64,000 nt of DNA from Paenibacillus taichungensis (GCF_003287275.1 NZ_QEVW01000025.1:186001-250000), one strand, 5' to 3'. Shown: positions 46,630 to 55,373, numbered from the stretch's first letter. The notes: generated from the sequence alone by a model not told the origin. Numbers and translations are program-made.

Positions 46630-46984
46630 TTCCCGCCACAACCTTTCCTTTTTTTTCCTCAAAACTATCATATCAGAGATTTATAAAGAGAACAAGCGTT
46701 CTTGTTATCCACAACGTTATGTGGAAATCCTGTGTATAGTTTGTTGATAAATGGTAAAAATGTTGATTGATCAACGTGGATTGTGTGGACAGTATTTATA
46801 CACAGGATCGAAGCCTATCAAACAGAACGATTATAAGAGCATTTTTTTTAGAATAAATTCATAGTTTCAAGAGTTGATGCGAGTAAATTACCCTTATTTG
46901 TTAATTTTCAAACGTTTTCCATCTAGTTTCCTTCTATATTACTATCGGATTTTCTTTGGATTTTTTTAGCTTTTGTCACCATTT
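46630..46984 (-). promoter_or_regulatory. sda promoter region with DnaA boxes
   Basis: Two exact TTATNCACA boxes: TTATCCACA (46705-46713) and TTATACACA (46796-46804). A near match on the other strand is TGTGTATAG (46731-46739), and weaker ones lie around 46771-46792. No gene is present in the interval. DnaA control of sda is established in B. subtilis. Confidence 0.75.
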
Positions 46985-47644
46985 TCATTGCGGTCTGGTG
47001 TTCACTTCCAAAATCCATATCTTGCCTGAATGATCAAGTCCATAATCGAATCCGAGCTGTCCCACACCCGGGAACTGTCTTTCCATAATATGCGTACAGG
47101 TGAGTGTCAGTGAACGCATCTCGCGACGTTTATGTTTTCCAGAAATATGAGGTAGGGACAGACCGAGCGCTCTCCTACCGGACAGCATCGTTCCTCCTTT
47201 GCTAAGATTGGTCACGACCAGTCCTGGACGAGCGAGCCGTCCCACTATTGAACGGAATACCCAGCCTCTTTCCGTCTTGACGACTTTGACTCTGTAATCG
47301 ACAGGTCTGCCTTGAATGGTCGCCAAATGAATGCCTTGCTGAATCAGGTATCTGCGTCTCGCTTTTACACGGATTAGGGAACGGTACATCTGATTAAACT
47401 GAGTAAAAGAACGGGTTATTTTCATATGAGTGTACCTGTAGACTCCGCCGCTTGCTGATACTCTAATGACACCGTAACCGCCACCACCAACAATAGGTTT
47501 GATATACACCATTCCATAATGACTAAGCATGTTTAGCAGATTCCCCGAGTTGAACGCCTTCGTCTGTGGAATGTGGACAGCAGCTACCGGATATTTTAAC
47601 AGCGCCGCTGTCTTCAGCCATTTGCTTGCAAGCTGTCTCGACAT
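46985..47644 (-). CDS. YheC/YheD-like ATP-grasp protein, short form
   Basis: 219 residues from the ATG at 47644, chosen for the AAAGGAG site 8 bases upstream. It matches the YheC/YheD 'endospore coat-associated' ATP-grasp family: YIKPIVGGGGYGVIRV is the nucleotide-binding loop region, and VDYRVKVVKTERGWVF, QLGFDYGLDHSGKIWILEVNTRPQ are the metal and nucleotide blocks at the C-terminus. It is shorter than the usual members (about 360-450 residues), lacking the N-terminal domain. A ligase activity is expected from the fold; the substrate is not known. Confidence 0.8.
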   Translation of the reverse strand: MSRQLASKWLKTAALLKYPVAAVHIPQTKAFNSGNLLNMLSHYGMVYIKPIVGGGGYGVIRVSASGGVYRYTHMKITRSFTQFNQMYRSLIRVKARRRYLIQQGIHLATIQGRPVDYRVKVVKTERGWVFRSIVGRLARPGLVVTNLSKGGTMLSGRRALGLSLPHISGKHKRREMRSLTLTCTHIMERQFPGVGQLGFDYGLDHSGKIWILEVNTRPQ

Positions 47645-47880
47645 GGGTTGATCTCCTTTCGTGAACAATAGTCCTTCCTTATACATACTCAACAGAAGCC
47701 GTGCTTTCTTGGATGTCTGTCCAAGGCTGGGGCCCCTTTTCCGTGGATATAGTCCATCAGCTTGGTTCAAGGCCAGAACAGGCGCCTGGTTTGCTTTTCA
47801 AACGCATCAATCTATCGTATGCTACTAAGGAATGGTTTGGAGAGGCTTAAATATGAGGATCTAAGGAGCGTTCAGAAGAC

Positions 47881-48135
47881 ATGGAATCATTTTTTAAATC
47901 ACTGTACGGCGTAGCCTACTTTGCAATTTCTATCGTTCTGGTAGCTATTACGGTACTTCTATTCGTTACAGGTATTCGACTGTTTATGAAGAAAAGCAAT
48001 CGCGGTTTTGCTGTAAGTTGTATTCTGTTTGCCTGCTTTATCGTCTTCATCATTGTGGTCATGCTGACCACACCCTTCTCCTCGACGCCTCCGGGTTCAC
48101 CGGAAGCCATGGCTGCCTTGTTGAAAGTTGGGTAG
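47881..48135 (+). CDS. Small two-helix membrane protein
   Basis: 84 residues with two hydrophobic segments (about 12-35 and 45-63) separated by a basic turn (MKKSNRG) and a Ser/Pro/Gly-rich tail. AAGGAG lies 12 bases before the ATG, and the ppx gene starts 26 bases after its stop, so the two are probably one transcript. Function unknown; no family recognised. Confidence 0.65.
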   Translation: MESFFKSLYGVAYFAISIVLVAITVLLFVTGIRLFMKKSNRGFAVSCILFACFIVFIIVVMLTTPFSSTPPGSPEAMAALLKVG

Positions 48136-48161
48136 ATTAACCTCTGTAGAAGGAGATGCTT

Positions 48162-49688
48162 ATGACACATAACGAAATTCTAGGAATCATCGATATCGGC
48201 TCCAATTCCATTCGTCTGGTTATTTATGAACTCGACCAGGATGGGGCCTATCGCATCATTCATGAAGACAAATATGCCGCTCGTCTAAGCAACGTGGTTG
48301 AACAAGACGGAACCATCCTGAGACATTCACTGGACAAAGCCATTACGATTTTGCGACAATTCAGGGCTACTTGCGAAGCATATCAAACCAAGCTTATTCG
48401 CGCTGCAGCTACGGCTGCCATTCGGAATGCAGGCAATTCCCCAGAAATTATAGGTTGGTTGGAAGCCGAGACGGGACTTACCATCGAATGTGTATCCGGT
48501 GATCAGGAAGCCTATTACGGTTTCCTAGGTGTCACTCAATCGATTGATCTGGCAGATGGTTATGTCGTGGATATTGGCGGTGGCAGTACAGAGATCACTG
48601 TATTCCGTGATCGAAAAAGACTGCACAGCATCTCTCTGCCTATTGGTGCGGTTAACTCACATGCCCGTTATGGTGGGGAAGATCAGTGGACCGAGGAAAA
48701 TGTGACTGCGCTATGTAATGAGGTTATACAGGCATTAAGCGATGAGGATTGGGTTACACAGCATCCCGGACTACCTCTCATTGGACTTGGTGGCACCATG
48801 CGTACACTGGCCAAAGTAGAGCAGAAGAGAACACAATACTCATTACCGGTTACGCATCATTATGAAATCGGTGCAGAAGAGATGGAAAATATCGCTCGTT
48901 CTTTGCCACATCTAACCTCGACACAACGCAAGAAAGTACCCGGACTTGCCAAGGACCGTGCCGACATTATTGTTCCAGGTGTACTCATATTGCGGACGGT
49001 CTTCCGAATCATCCAGGGGGATCGTTATGTTGTGAGCGGAGCGGGATTACGGGATGGTTTGCTGAGGGATCTCCTTGCTGGAGGTAAGCCAGTCGTGCCA
49101 GATGCGCTGCGGGACAGCATTCGCAACTTCATTCATTTTGGTCCACCCATTCCGGAGAAACGCCTGAATCGGATTCATCATGATGCGCTTACCCTGTATA
49201 CTGCCCTAAAAGGTAGTGCTCCCGATCCAGCGGATGCCCGAATTCTGTACACGGTCTCCATGCTTCACATGGCTGGAAAACAGATTAACTACTTCCGGTA
49301 TCCGCAGCACTCGGCTTATTGGATCATGAATGCAAGCATTTACGGACTGTCTCACCGGGAGACCATCCTGAGTGCCATTGCAGCCGATTATCATCCAAAA
49401 AAAAGAACGCCCCAGCTGCTGCATAAGCACAAGGACATTCTCAAGGATTCGGACGAACGGCATGCACATCGCTTGGGCTCTCTGCTGCGCGTGACTGAAG
49501 CAATTAATCGATCTGAAAGTATTACTTCCATAAAAGCAACAAAAGAAAACGACTCGCTGCAGATGCAATTCATCTGTACAGCCGAGCCGTTACTGGAACT
49601 AAGCGGCCTTGAAGAGGCCGTAAAAGATTTACAGGAAGCTTGGGGAGTTACGTTAACGCACTCCATTCAGCAGGCTTCCAAGGAATAA
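48162..49688 (+). CDS. ppx: Exopolyphosphatase / pppGpp phosphatase
   Basis: 508 residues of the Ppx/GppA family (sugar kinase/actin fold). Phosphate loop 1 (ILGIIDIGSNSIRLVIYEL), the second loop with VVDIGGGSTEI, and the catalytic-Glu region (LIRAAATAAIRNA, SGDQEAYYGFLG) are visible in residues 1-300. The C-terminal part is an HD-like helical domain (RLNRIHHDALTLYTAL; MLHMAGKQINYFRYPQHSAYW). The enzyme releases phosphate from polyphosphate ends or converts pppGpp to ppGpp. Start at the third codon of the open frame, with AAGGAG at 6 bases. Its last 41 bases overlap the 3' end of convergent ppk. Confidence 0.93.
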   Translation: MTHNEILGIIDIGSNSIRLVIYELDQDGAYRIIHEDKYAARLSNVVEQDGTILRHSLDKAITILRQFRATCEAYQTKLIRAAATAAIRNAGNSPEIIGWLEAETGLTIECVSGDQEAYYGFLGVTQSIDLADGYVVDIGGGSTEITVFRDRKRLHSISLPIGAVNSHARYGGEDQWTEENVTALCNEVIQALSDEDWVTQHPGLPLIGLGGTMRTLAKVEQKRTQYSLPVTHHYEIGAEEMENIARSLPHLTSTQRKKVPGLAKDRADIIVPGVLILRTVFRIIQGDRYVVSGAGLRDGLLRDLLAGGKPVVPDALRDSIRNFIHFGPPIPEKRLNRIHHDALTLYTALKGSAPDPADARILYTVSMLHMAGKQINYFRYPQHSAYWIMNASIYGLSHRETILSAIAADYHPKKRTPQLLHKHKDILKDSDERHAHRLGSLLRVTEAINRSESITSIKATKENDSLQMQFICTAEPLLELSGLEEAVKDLQEAWGVTLTHSIQQASKE

Positions 49689-51729
49689 TGCCCATCGCCT
49701 CCGTCTGACTTCTCAGCGGGGGTTTTTCATTTTGTACAAAAACATAATTGCCGCCAGGCATGAGCTCTCTTGCCTTCACATTATCCATGAGTGACAGATT
49801 CAATATGTCGACCAACATTTTCTTCAGCTCTGGATCAAACACGGGACACATCAGTTCTATTCTCCGCTTCAAATTACGGGTCATCCAGTCTGCGCTGGAC
49901 AGATACACATCCGGGTTCCCGCTATTTTCAAAATAAAACAGTCTGGAGTGTTCCAGAAACCGGTCCACGATGCTGATCACCCGAATATTCTCGCTAAGCC
50001 CCTCTACCCCTGGACGCAAGCAGCACACACCGCGCACGATCAGATCAATCTGTACCCCAGCTTGAGATGCCAGATACAATTCATCAATGATATCCTGATG
50101 GGATAAGGAATTGATTTTGGCAATAATTCTGGACGGTCTTCCCTTGAAGGCATGCTCCCTTTCCCGACGTATGAGCGCGAACAGCTCATCCTTCATGCCG
50201 TCAGGGGCAACGCGGAATGCCTGCAGCGCTTTGGGTCCTGAATATCCGGTAATCTCATTAAACAATTCCGATGCGTCTTCGCCAATGATGGGATTGGAGG
50301 TAAACAGCCCTACATCGGTGTACACTTTGGCTGTACTTTCATTATAGTTACCTGTTCCAACATGTACGTACCTTCTCAGACCACTCTGTTCCCTGCGTAC
50401 AACGAGAATAATTTTGGCATGAGTCTTTAATCCGACCAATCCGTATACGACATGACAACCTGCCTTCTCCAGCGTGCGGGCCCATGCAATGTTCCGTTCT
50501 TCATCAAATCTGGCTTTTAATTCAACAACAACCGTCACCTGTTTTCCGCTCTCGGCTGCATGAGCCAGTGCGGGGATGAGACGGGAATCCCCATTCACCC
50601 GATATAACGTCATTTTGATCGCCATCACGCGCGGATCTTCCGAAGCTTCCACAATGAAGTCCGTTACCGGCTCAAACGATTCGTATGGATGATGCACAAG
50701 CACGTCCCGTTTGCGCAGCAGTTCGAAGTGACTTTCCCGAGGAAGGAACTCCAGAGGATACACAGGCTGCACCGGACTATACTTCAGATGAGAGAAGCCA
50801 TCCAAACTATCTACAAACCCGGCCAGAAAGCTCAAATCCAGCGGTCCATCAATCTCGTACACAGGGTCTTGAATATCGAACTCTTCCTGCAACTCAAGCA
50901 ACGCATCCGGGCGGAAATCCTTGCAAATTTCCAACCGTACCGGTGCTCCCCGGCGCCTGCGCCGCAGCTCCTTCTCGATCGCCTCAAGTAAATCCTCAGC
51001 TTCTTCTTCATTAATGGAAAGATCCGCATTGCGGGTCACTCTGAATTCCTGAACAGCCAGCGGCACATATCCGCTGAATAAGGTGTGAATATGATGCTTG
51101 ATGAGATCCTCAATCAGAATGAACGTTTTCTTTTTGCTATTCGCCCGCAGAGGTACCTGAACGACCCGCGGCAGATTAGAGGGAACCTGAACGATAGCCA
51201 AAAATGGCTCACCCTCCTGCTCTTCTTCCTTCTGCAGCATCACGGACAGATATACAGACTTATTGTGTACCAGTGGGAATGGCCGACTCGAATCAATAGC
51301 CATCGGTGTTAAAACGGGAAAAATGATCTCGTGAAAGTACTGGTCCATTGCTCGCTGTTGGGTCATATTCAGATCTGTATATTCCTGAAAATGCACGCCT
51401 TTCTTGGCGAGAAGACGAATCAGCTCTCGATAAGTTTTATATTGCTCGGCGACCATGGTCCCCGTTCGTTTAATCAATCTACGGTACAAACCGGCAGGGG
51501 TGTAGCCCGTAAAATCCTTTTGCGTATATCCAGCCTTGATCTTCTCTTTCGTCTCCGCTACCCTTACACTTACGAACTCGTCCAGATTACTGGCGACAAT
51601 ACCAAGGAACCTCATGCGTTCCAGCAGAGGTGTTGTTGGATCTTGCGCCTCCTGAAGCACACGACGATTGAATTCTACCCAACTTAAATCACGGTTAACG
51701 TAGTTACCTGTTTTGACATCTCTATGCAT
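49648..51729 (-). CDS. ppk: Polyphosphate kinase
   Basis: 693 residues with the four PPK1 domains. N-terminal helical domain (NRDLSWVEFNRRVLQEA), head domain, and two phospholipase-D-like catalytic domains. LKTHAKIILVVRRE holds the His that becomes phosphorylated in the family; YVHVGTGNYNESTAKVYTD follows, and the second His region is near LEHSRLFYFENSG. It makes polyphosphate from ATP, reversibly. GGAGG 6 bases before the ATG. ppx lies convergent to it with a 41-base overlap, so synthesis and breakdown genes face each other. Three phased TTTACA repeats upstream suggest PhoP control. Confidence 0.95.
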   Translation of the reverse strand: MHRDVKTGNYVNRDLSWVEFNRRVLQEAQDPTTPLLERMRFLGIVASNLDEFVSVRVAETKEKIKAGYTQKDFTGYTPAGLYRRLIKRTGTMVAEQYKTYRELIRLLAKKGVHFQEYTDLNMTQQRAMDQYFHEIIFPVLTPMAIDSSRPFPLVHNKSVYLSVMLQKEEEQEGEPFLAIVQVPSNLPRVVQVPLRANSKKKTFILIEDLIKHHIHTLFSGYVPLAVQEFRVTRNADLSINEEEAEDLLEAIEKELRRRRRGAPVRLEICKDFRPDALLELQEEFDIQDPVYEIDGPLDLSFLAGFVDSLDGFSHLKYSPVQPVYPLEFLPRESHFELLRKRDVLVHHPYESFEPVTDFIVEASEDPRVMAIKMTLYRVNGDSRLIPALAHAAESGKQVTVVVELKARFDEERNIAWARTLEKAGCHVVYGLVGLKTHAKIILVVRREQSGLRRYVHVGTGNYNESTAKVYTDVGLFTSNPIIGEDASELFNEITGYSGPKALQAFRVAPDGMKDELFALIRREREHAFKGRPSRIIAKINSLSHQDIIDELYLASQAGVQIDLIVRGVCCLRPGVEGLSENIRVISIVDRFLEHSRLFYFENSGNPDVYLSSADWMTRNLKRRIELMCPVFDPELKKMLVDILNLSLMDNVKARELMPGGNYVFVQNEKPPLRSQTEAMGIIPWKPAEWSALT

Positions 51730-51820
51730 GTATGGCCTCCGAATTTGTTACATATCTATTCTTGGTTAGATGTTCTGAACTAATTGTACTATTCGTGATT
51801 GGCTACAAGCGTCAGCGTAG

Positions 51821-51848
51821 TGTAAACGCAATGTAAAATTTATGTAAA
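51821..51848 (-). promoter_or_regulatory. PhoP-type direct repeats before ppk
   Basis: TTTACA occurs three times on the minus strand at an exact 11-base period (plus-strand TGTAAA at 51821, 51832 and 51843). This matches the TT(A/C/T)ACA repeats with 5-base spacers bound by PhoP in Bacillus, oriented toward ppk, 92 bases from its start. Confidence 0.65.
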
Positions 51849-51976
51849 TGATACCTCATGACGATAACTTTTTCCATCCCTTTACAAAGAGCAGGAGACA
51901 GAGTAAAGTGATCTACAGTGTAAAATGTCCGGTTGCTGTCCACATTCTAAAATTGTTATTGTTAAAGGAGTATATA

Positions 51977-52204
51977 ATGAAATCGAACAAACCTAGAACG
52001 TTACAAAAAAATATAGAGTTTTTCACAGCTGCACTATCCCAATGCACAGTAACTGCATGGCAGGAAGATCCAGCTGGCGTATATTGTGAAGTAGGTCGTG
52101 GCATCGTAGAGCAGATCAGCGAAGATAGCGTGAGAATCCGCAACGATAACGGTACAAAGAGCCATTATGACCGGGATATCACGATGTTCCAAACCGAAAA
52201 ATAA
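51977..52204 (+). CDS. Small protein of unknown function, 75 residues
   Basis: A short basic-to-neutral soluble protein (MKSNKPRTLQKNIEFF start; middle part with ALSQCTVTAWQEDP and GRGIVEQISEDSVRIRNDNG). Predicted mainly as beta strands after a first helix. Start at ATG 51977 with AAAGGAG 6 bases upstream; the longer frame has no ribosome binding site. No membrane helix or signal. The pattern of a small barrel binding domain is possible but I do not recognise it. It lies divergent from ppk and just before the candidate ncRNA. Confidence 0.7.
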   Translation: MKSNKPRTLQKNIEFFTAALSQCTVTAWQEDPAGVYCEVGRGIVEQISEDSVRIRNDNGTKSHYDRDITMFQTEK

Positions 52205-52264
52205 TTTTGCGTATATATGAAAAAAAGACTAGCTTTCCGGAAAAGAGTGTTGTATACTCTTGGC

Positions 52265-52430
52265 ACAAGGAAAGGAGGTGCGTCAACATATCTAATCACA
52301 TGTTGAACGTGTCCCTTACCCGATCCACTAGCTCAAAATAACTGATTCTGGTGGAGGCGCGGGATACGGATCAAGGTTTCAAAAAGCGCCACGGGTAGAA
52401 AAGCCGTCTTCGGACGGCTTTTTGTTTTTT
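52265..52430 (+). ncRNA. Candidate structured small RNA with own terminator
   Basis: A TATACT -10 box at 52253-52258 precedes about 165 bases that fold into nested helices: GGTGC (52277-52281) with GCGCC (52386-52390); CAACAT with ATGTTG (52284-52305); GTGTCCC with GGGATAC (52309-52315, 52361-52367, one G-U); CCACTAG with CTGGTGG (52325-52331, 52348-52354, one G-U). A textbook terminator ends it. No known family recognised. Alternative: a leader with the 13-codon frame ATG at 52300. Confidence 0.55.
52399..52430 (+). terminator. UUCG-loop terminator of the candidate ncRNA
   Basis: GCCGTC-TTCG-GACGGC stem with A tract before and TTTTTGTTTTTT after. Confidence 0.92.
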
Positions 52431-52550
52431 CTTTTTTCGGGAGAGGTTGAAAAAACAACCATAATATTGGAAATGGACCCTGTAGCTGAGTAAACGTTGC
52501 TCGATATAATTAAGTTGCAATTCAACCTATATTCGAGGAGGCATATTGTA

Positions 52551-53600
52551 ATGTTCAAAAATGTAAGGGTTTTCAAAACATCCATTGCTCTGGTCTTTGT
52601 TTTGTTATTCACCTCCATTATGCTGCCAGCAGGCCAGCATGCCAGTGCAGCACCGAGCTTCGCCAAAGGAGCCGACATTAGTTGGGTGCCCGGAATGGAA
52701 GCACAAGGCTACAAATGGAAAGACAAAAACGGCGTGCAGCGTGACATTATTGATATTTTGAAAAATGATTACCAGATCAACTCCGTCCGTATTCGTGTCT
52801 TCGTTAATCCTTCGAATAATTATGGTAACGGTTACATGAACAAAGATCGTGCTGCTGCTCTGGCTCTGCGTGCCAAAAATGCAGGCATGAGTGTCATGCT
52901 GACGCTGCACTACAGTGATTCCTGGGCTGATCCGGGTCAGCAGACGAAACCTGCGGCCTGGAAAAACTACACGTTCCAGCAGCTGATGGATGCTGTATGG
53001 AATCACACACGTGAGGTCATGACGGCCATGCAGAGCAAAGGTGTCACTCCGGACTGGGTACAGATCGGTAACGAAACAAGCAACGGCATGTTATGGGAAG
53101 ATGGAAAAGCATCCACCAACATGAAAAATTATGCGTGGCTGGTGAACACGGGCCATAATGCCGTAAAATCCATCAGCACCAACACCAAAACAATTGTTCA
53201 CCTCGCAGGTGGGGATGATAACGCCCTCTATGTATGGAATATCGGTGGTCTGATCGATAACGGTGCCAACTTTGACATGATTGCCATGTCCCTCTATCCT
53301 TCCGCTTCCGGCTGGAACACGGCTGTCACCAATGCTGTGAATAATGCCAAGGATCTGATCAACCGGTATGGTAAGGAGATTATTGTCTCGGAAATCGGGA
53401 TGGATAATACCCAACCAGCTGCCGGTAAAAGTTTTGTCGCAGCGATGAAAACGCAATTCCGCAACTTGCCGAGCAGCAAAGGTAAAGGTGTATTCTATTG
53501 GGAGCCTGAAGCAACGCCGGGTTACAACGGCGGTTACAGCAAAGGTGCCTGGCAGTCTAACGGCTTGCCGACTGTAATGTTGGAAGGATTTATCGACTAA
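52551..53600 (+). CDS. Secreted GH53 endo-beta-1,4-galactanase
   Basis: 349 residues. Signal peptide 1-34 (hydrophobic SIALVFVLLFTSIMLP, cleavage near HASAA). The GH53 barrel opens with FAKGADISWVPGMEAQG, typical of the family; the acid/base is Glu175 in WVQIGNETSNG and the nucleophile is Glu281 in IIVSEIGMD. It cleaves the beta-1,4-galactan side chains of type I arabinogalactan and pectin outside the cell. The ATG at 52551 has GGAGG 9 bases upstream; the frame is open further up. It stands alone, with no galactan importer next to it. Confidence 0.95.
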   Translation: MFKNVRVFKTSIALVFVLLFTSIMLPAGQHASAAPSFAKGADISWVPGMEAQGYKWKDKNGVQRDIIDILKNDYQINSVRIRVFVNPSNNYGNGYMNKDRAAALALRAKNAGMSVMLTLHYSDSWADPGQQTKPAAWKNYTFQQLMDAVWNHTREVMTAMQSKGVTPDWVQIGNETSNGMLWEDGKASTNMKNYAWLVNTGHNAVKSISTNTKTIVHLAGGDDNALYVWNIGGLIDNGANFDMIAMSLYPSASGWNTAVTNAVNNAKDLINRYGKEIIVSEIGMDNTQPAAGKSFVAAMKTQFRNLPSSKGKGVFYWEPEATPGYNGGYSKGAWQSNGLPTVMLEGFID

Positions 53601-53631
53601 ACACGGGGAGGTTAGAAGTGTGTTGGGGTGC

Positions 53632-53786
53632 AGCAGGTGGCCGTTACAGTTACGGATCGTTCTTTCGATCGCTGTTATCCCCAGATTTTTTTGAATGTCC
53701 TATTCCATAGGCCAAAATCCGGGGATAAAGGCGAACGCTACCGCTTCTTCAGAATCGATTCCGTGCCCTCCACTGCGCTCGCTGCT
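53632..53786 (-). repeat. Dispersed hairpin element, copy 4
   Basis: Outermost AGCAG/CTGCT (53632-53636, 53782-53786) and GTGG/CCAC (53637-53640, 53770-53773). Next ACGGA/TCCGT (53652-53656, 53760-53764). Core TTATCCCCAGATTT (53675-53688) with AAATCCGGGGATAA (53715-53728). Apical CCTAT/ATAGG (53699-53711). The extra AGCTTTCT hairpin of copies 2 and 3 is absent. It lies after the GH53 gene, antisense to it. Confidence 0.85.
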
Positions 53787-53837
53787 TATGTGATACTTCT
53801 AAAATGTGTTTAGTAGGAATTTGGGGTATAAAAAGAG

Positions 53838-53871
53838 AAGGCGCTACTTCCATTGGGGAGTAGCGCCTTTT
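53838..53871 (+). terminator. Terminator downstream of GH53 region
   Basis: AAGGCGCTACTTCC with GGAGTAGCGCCTTTT, short loop. The stretch 53601-54091 otherwise holds only repeat copy 4. Confidence 0.85.
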
Positions 53872-54091
53872 GTTGGGGATTGTAGTAAGTTGATGGGGAT
53901 GGATGAGTTGAGCTAGGCTAGGTGGTTAGTTTTCAATTCAGTTAGATCGAATTTGTTGGATTGGTTTCATGTTAATTAGGAACGCTTGATGAATCTGAAC
54001 GTAAATAGTCTTATCGCTCATATACTTGTATAATTAAGATAAAAGATTCAGACAGCACATGTGCAACCTTATTTCAAAGGTGGGAAAATAT

Positions 54092-54598
54092 ATGGGATTT
54101 TTAAAAGAACTGGGCCAGTTTGCTGGAGAAGTTACCGGAAAAGTACTGGGCGGCACCGTCCGAGTGGCCGGAGAACTTACAGGGAGTCCATTCATTAAAG
54201 AAATTGGTAATGGTGTAGAAAAGGCTACGATTAACACAGGGAAAACAGTCGGACAACTTGCCAGCGGTACATATGATATGGCGAGTGGTGTGATCAGAAA
54301 AGACAATACAACGTTAGATGCGGGACTTGCCGATATTGGAGGAGCTGTTTCCAATACAGCCAAAGGCGTAGTGGTATCAGCTAAGTACGTGTATAACGGT
54401 GGCAAAGATGTGGTTGTCGGCATGAAAGACGAGGACATGGAGAGAGTAAAGCTCGGGGCAAAGAATCTAATTGCCGCTGCCGCAGTCACTACATTGGCTG
54501 TAGGACTCGTTGAGGTTGTAGATGGTGTGGAAAGTATGGAGTCGGCAGAGTCCGTAGAATTGATAGAAAATCCAAATACAGACGTTACACCTCAGTAG
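54092..54598 (+). CDS. Glycine-rich protein of unknown function
   Basis: 168 residues. Start at ATG 54092 (MGFLKELGQFAGEVTGKVLGG), AAAGGTGGG upstream. The chain is rich in Gly, Val and small residues in a loose repeating pattern (GEVTGKVLGGTVRVAGELTG, then GNGVEKATINTGKTVGQLASG), with a hydrophobic stretch at about 127-145 (NLIAAAAVTTLAVGLVEVV) and an acidic end. This composition suggests membrane-associated amphipathic helices. I do not recognise a family. It is a single gene between two terminators. Confidence 0.7.
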   Translation: MGFLKELGQFAGEVTGKVLGGTVRVAGELTGSPFIKEIGNGVEKATINTGKTVGQLASGTYDMASGVIRKDNTTLDAGLADIGGAVSNTAKGVVVSAKYVYNGGKDVVVGMKDEDMERVKLGAKNLIAAAAVTTLAVGLVEVVDGVESMESAESVELIENPNTDVTPQ

Positions 54599-54632
54599 CA
54601 TATCGAGGATTTTAGAGCTTCAACTTCGCAAG

Positions 54633-54676
54633 AAAAAATGGACGCTAATCATCATAATGATTGGCGTCCATTTTTT
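54633..54676. terminator. Bidirectional terminator
   Basis: AAAAAATGGACGC with GCGTCCATTTTTT and inner AATCAT/ATGATT. It serves the convergent 168-residue gene and the NAD(P)-binding gene. Confidence 0.9.
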
Positions 54677-54691
54677 CATCACTCAATTCAA

Positions 54692-55336
54692 TTACTTCGC
54701 TTCGCCTACAACCGTAAAGCGTTCGTTCTTATGCTGCGGGTTTTCGATCTCATCGACCAAAGCGATGGCATAGTCAGCATAGCTGATGTAGCTGTTGCCT
54801 TCACTGTTCACCAGAATCTGATCTTTACCCGATTGGTATTTGCCAGTGCGTACACCCTCTGGATTAAAGAATCCCGCCGGGCTCAGGAACGTCCATTGGA
54901 TACCTGAGGAAGCTTGCAGATCCTGCAAGTTTTTACCCTGGTTGGTTGCTGTTGCTTTGTATGCATCAGGGAATCCAGGGGAGTCTACAACTCGCAGGGT
55001 TTGAGTTTCATCTGTGAACAGACTGCCTGCACCACCAACAACGATCAGACGCATTTTCGGCGCCTCTTTCAGAATGTTAATCAGGGCTTGTCCTGCTTCC
55101 ACATGCAGATTCTCTTTACCGGCTGGTGCACCAAATGCATTGACGATCACGTCGAATGATTTGGCATCCTCTGCCGTGAGGTCGAACACGTCTTTTTCAA
55201 GTACATTCAGACTTTTATCTTCCACTTTGGATGCATTACGAACGATCGCAGTCACTTCATGCCCTCTATCCAACGCTTCCTTCAAAATCAAATTCCCTGC
55301 TTTGCCTGTCGCGCCAATAATTCCAATCTTCATCAT
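54692..55336 (-). CDS. NAD(P)-binding protein, NmrA/YwnB-like
   Basis: 214 residues with an N-terminal Rossmann fold (KIGIIGATGKAGNLILKEALDRG) and the short atypical-SDR layout (VNAFGAP, LIVVGGAGSLF, WTFLSPAGFF). Members are NAD(P)H-dependent quinone or epimerase-like reductases, often induced by electrophiles; the substrate cannot be told. Ribosome binding site AAAGGAG 5 bases before the ATG. A 19-bp palindrome lies 38 bases upstream of the start, typical of a dedicated repressor (HxlR or MarR type) not encoded in the window. Confidence 0.85.
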   Translation of the reverse strand: MMKIGIIGATGKAGNLILKEALDRGHEVTAIVRNASKVEDKSLNVLEKDVFDLTAEDAKSFDVIVNAFGAPAGKENLHVEAGQALINILKEAPKMRLIVVGGAGSLFTDETQTLRVVDSPGFPDAYKATATNQGKNLQDLQASSGIQWTFLSPAGFFNPEGVRTGKYQSGKDQILVNSEGNSYISYADYAIALVDEIENPQHKNERFTVVGEAK

Positions 55337-55373
55337 AATCTCTCCTTTGGCTAGGTTCTGCTAAATCTCATAA

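Noticed and set aside
52265..52430. 6S RNA, SRP RNA or T-box leader
   Set aside because: No long central bubble flanked by long arms, no SRP tetraloop region and no T-box GGTGG motif with specifier loop; left as an unassigned candidate.
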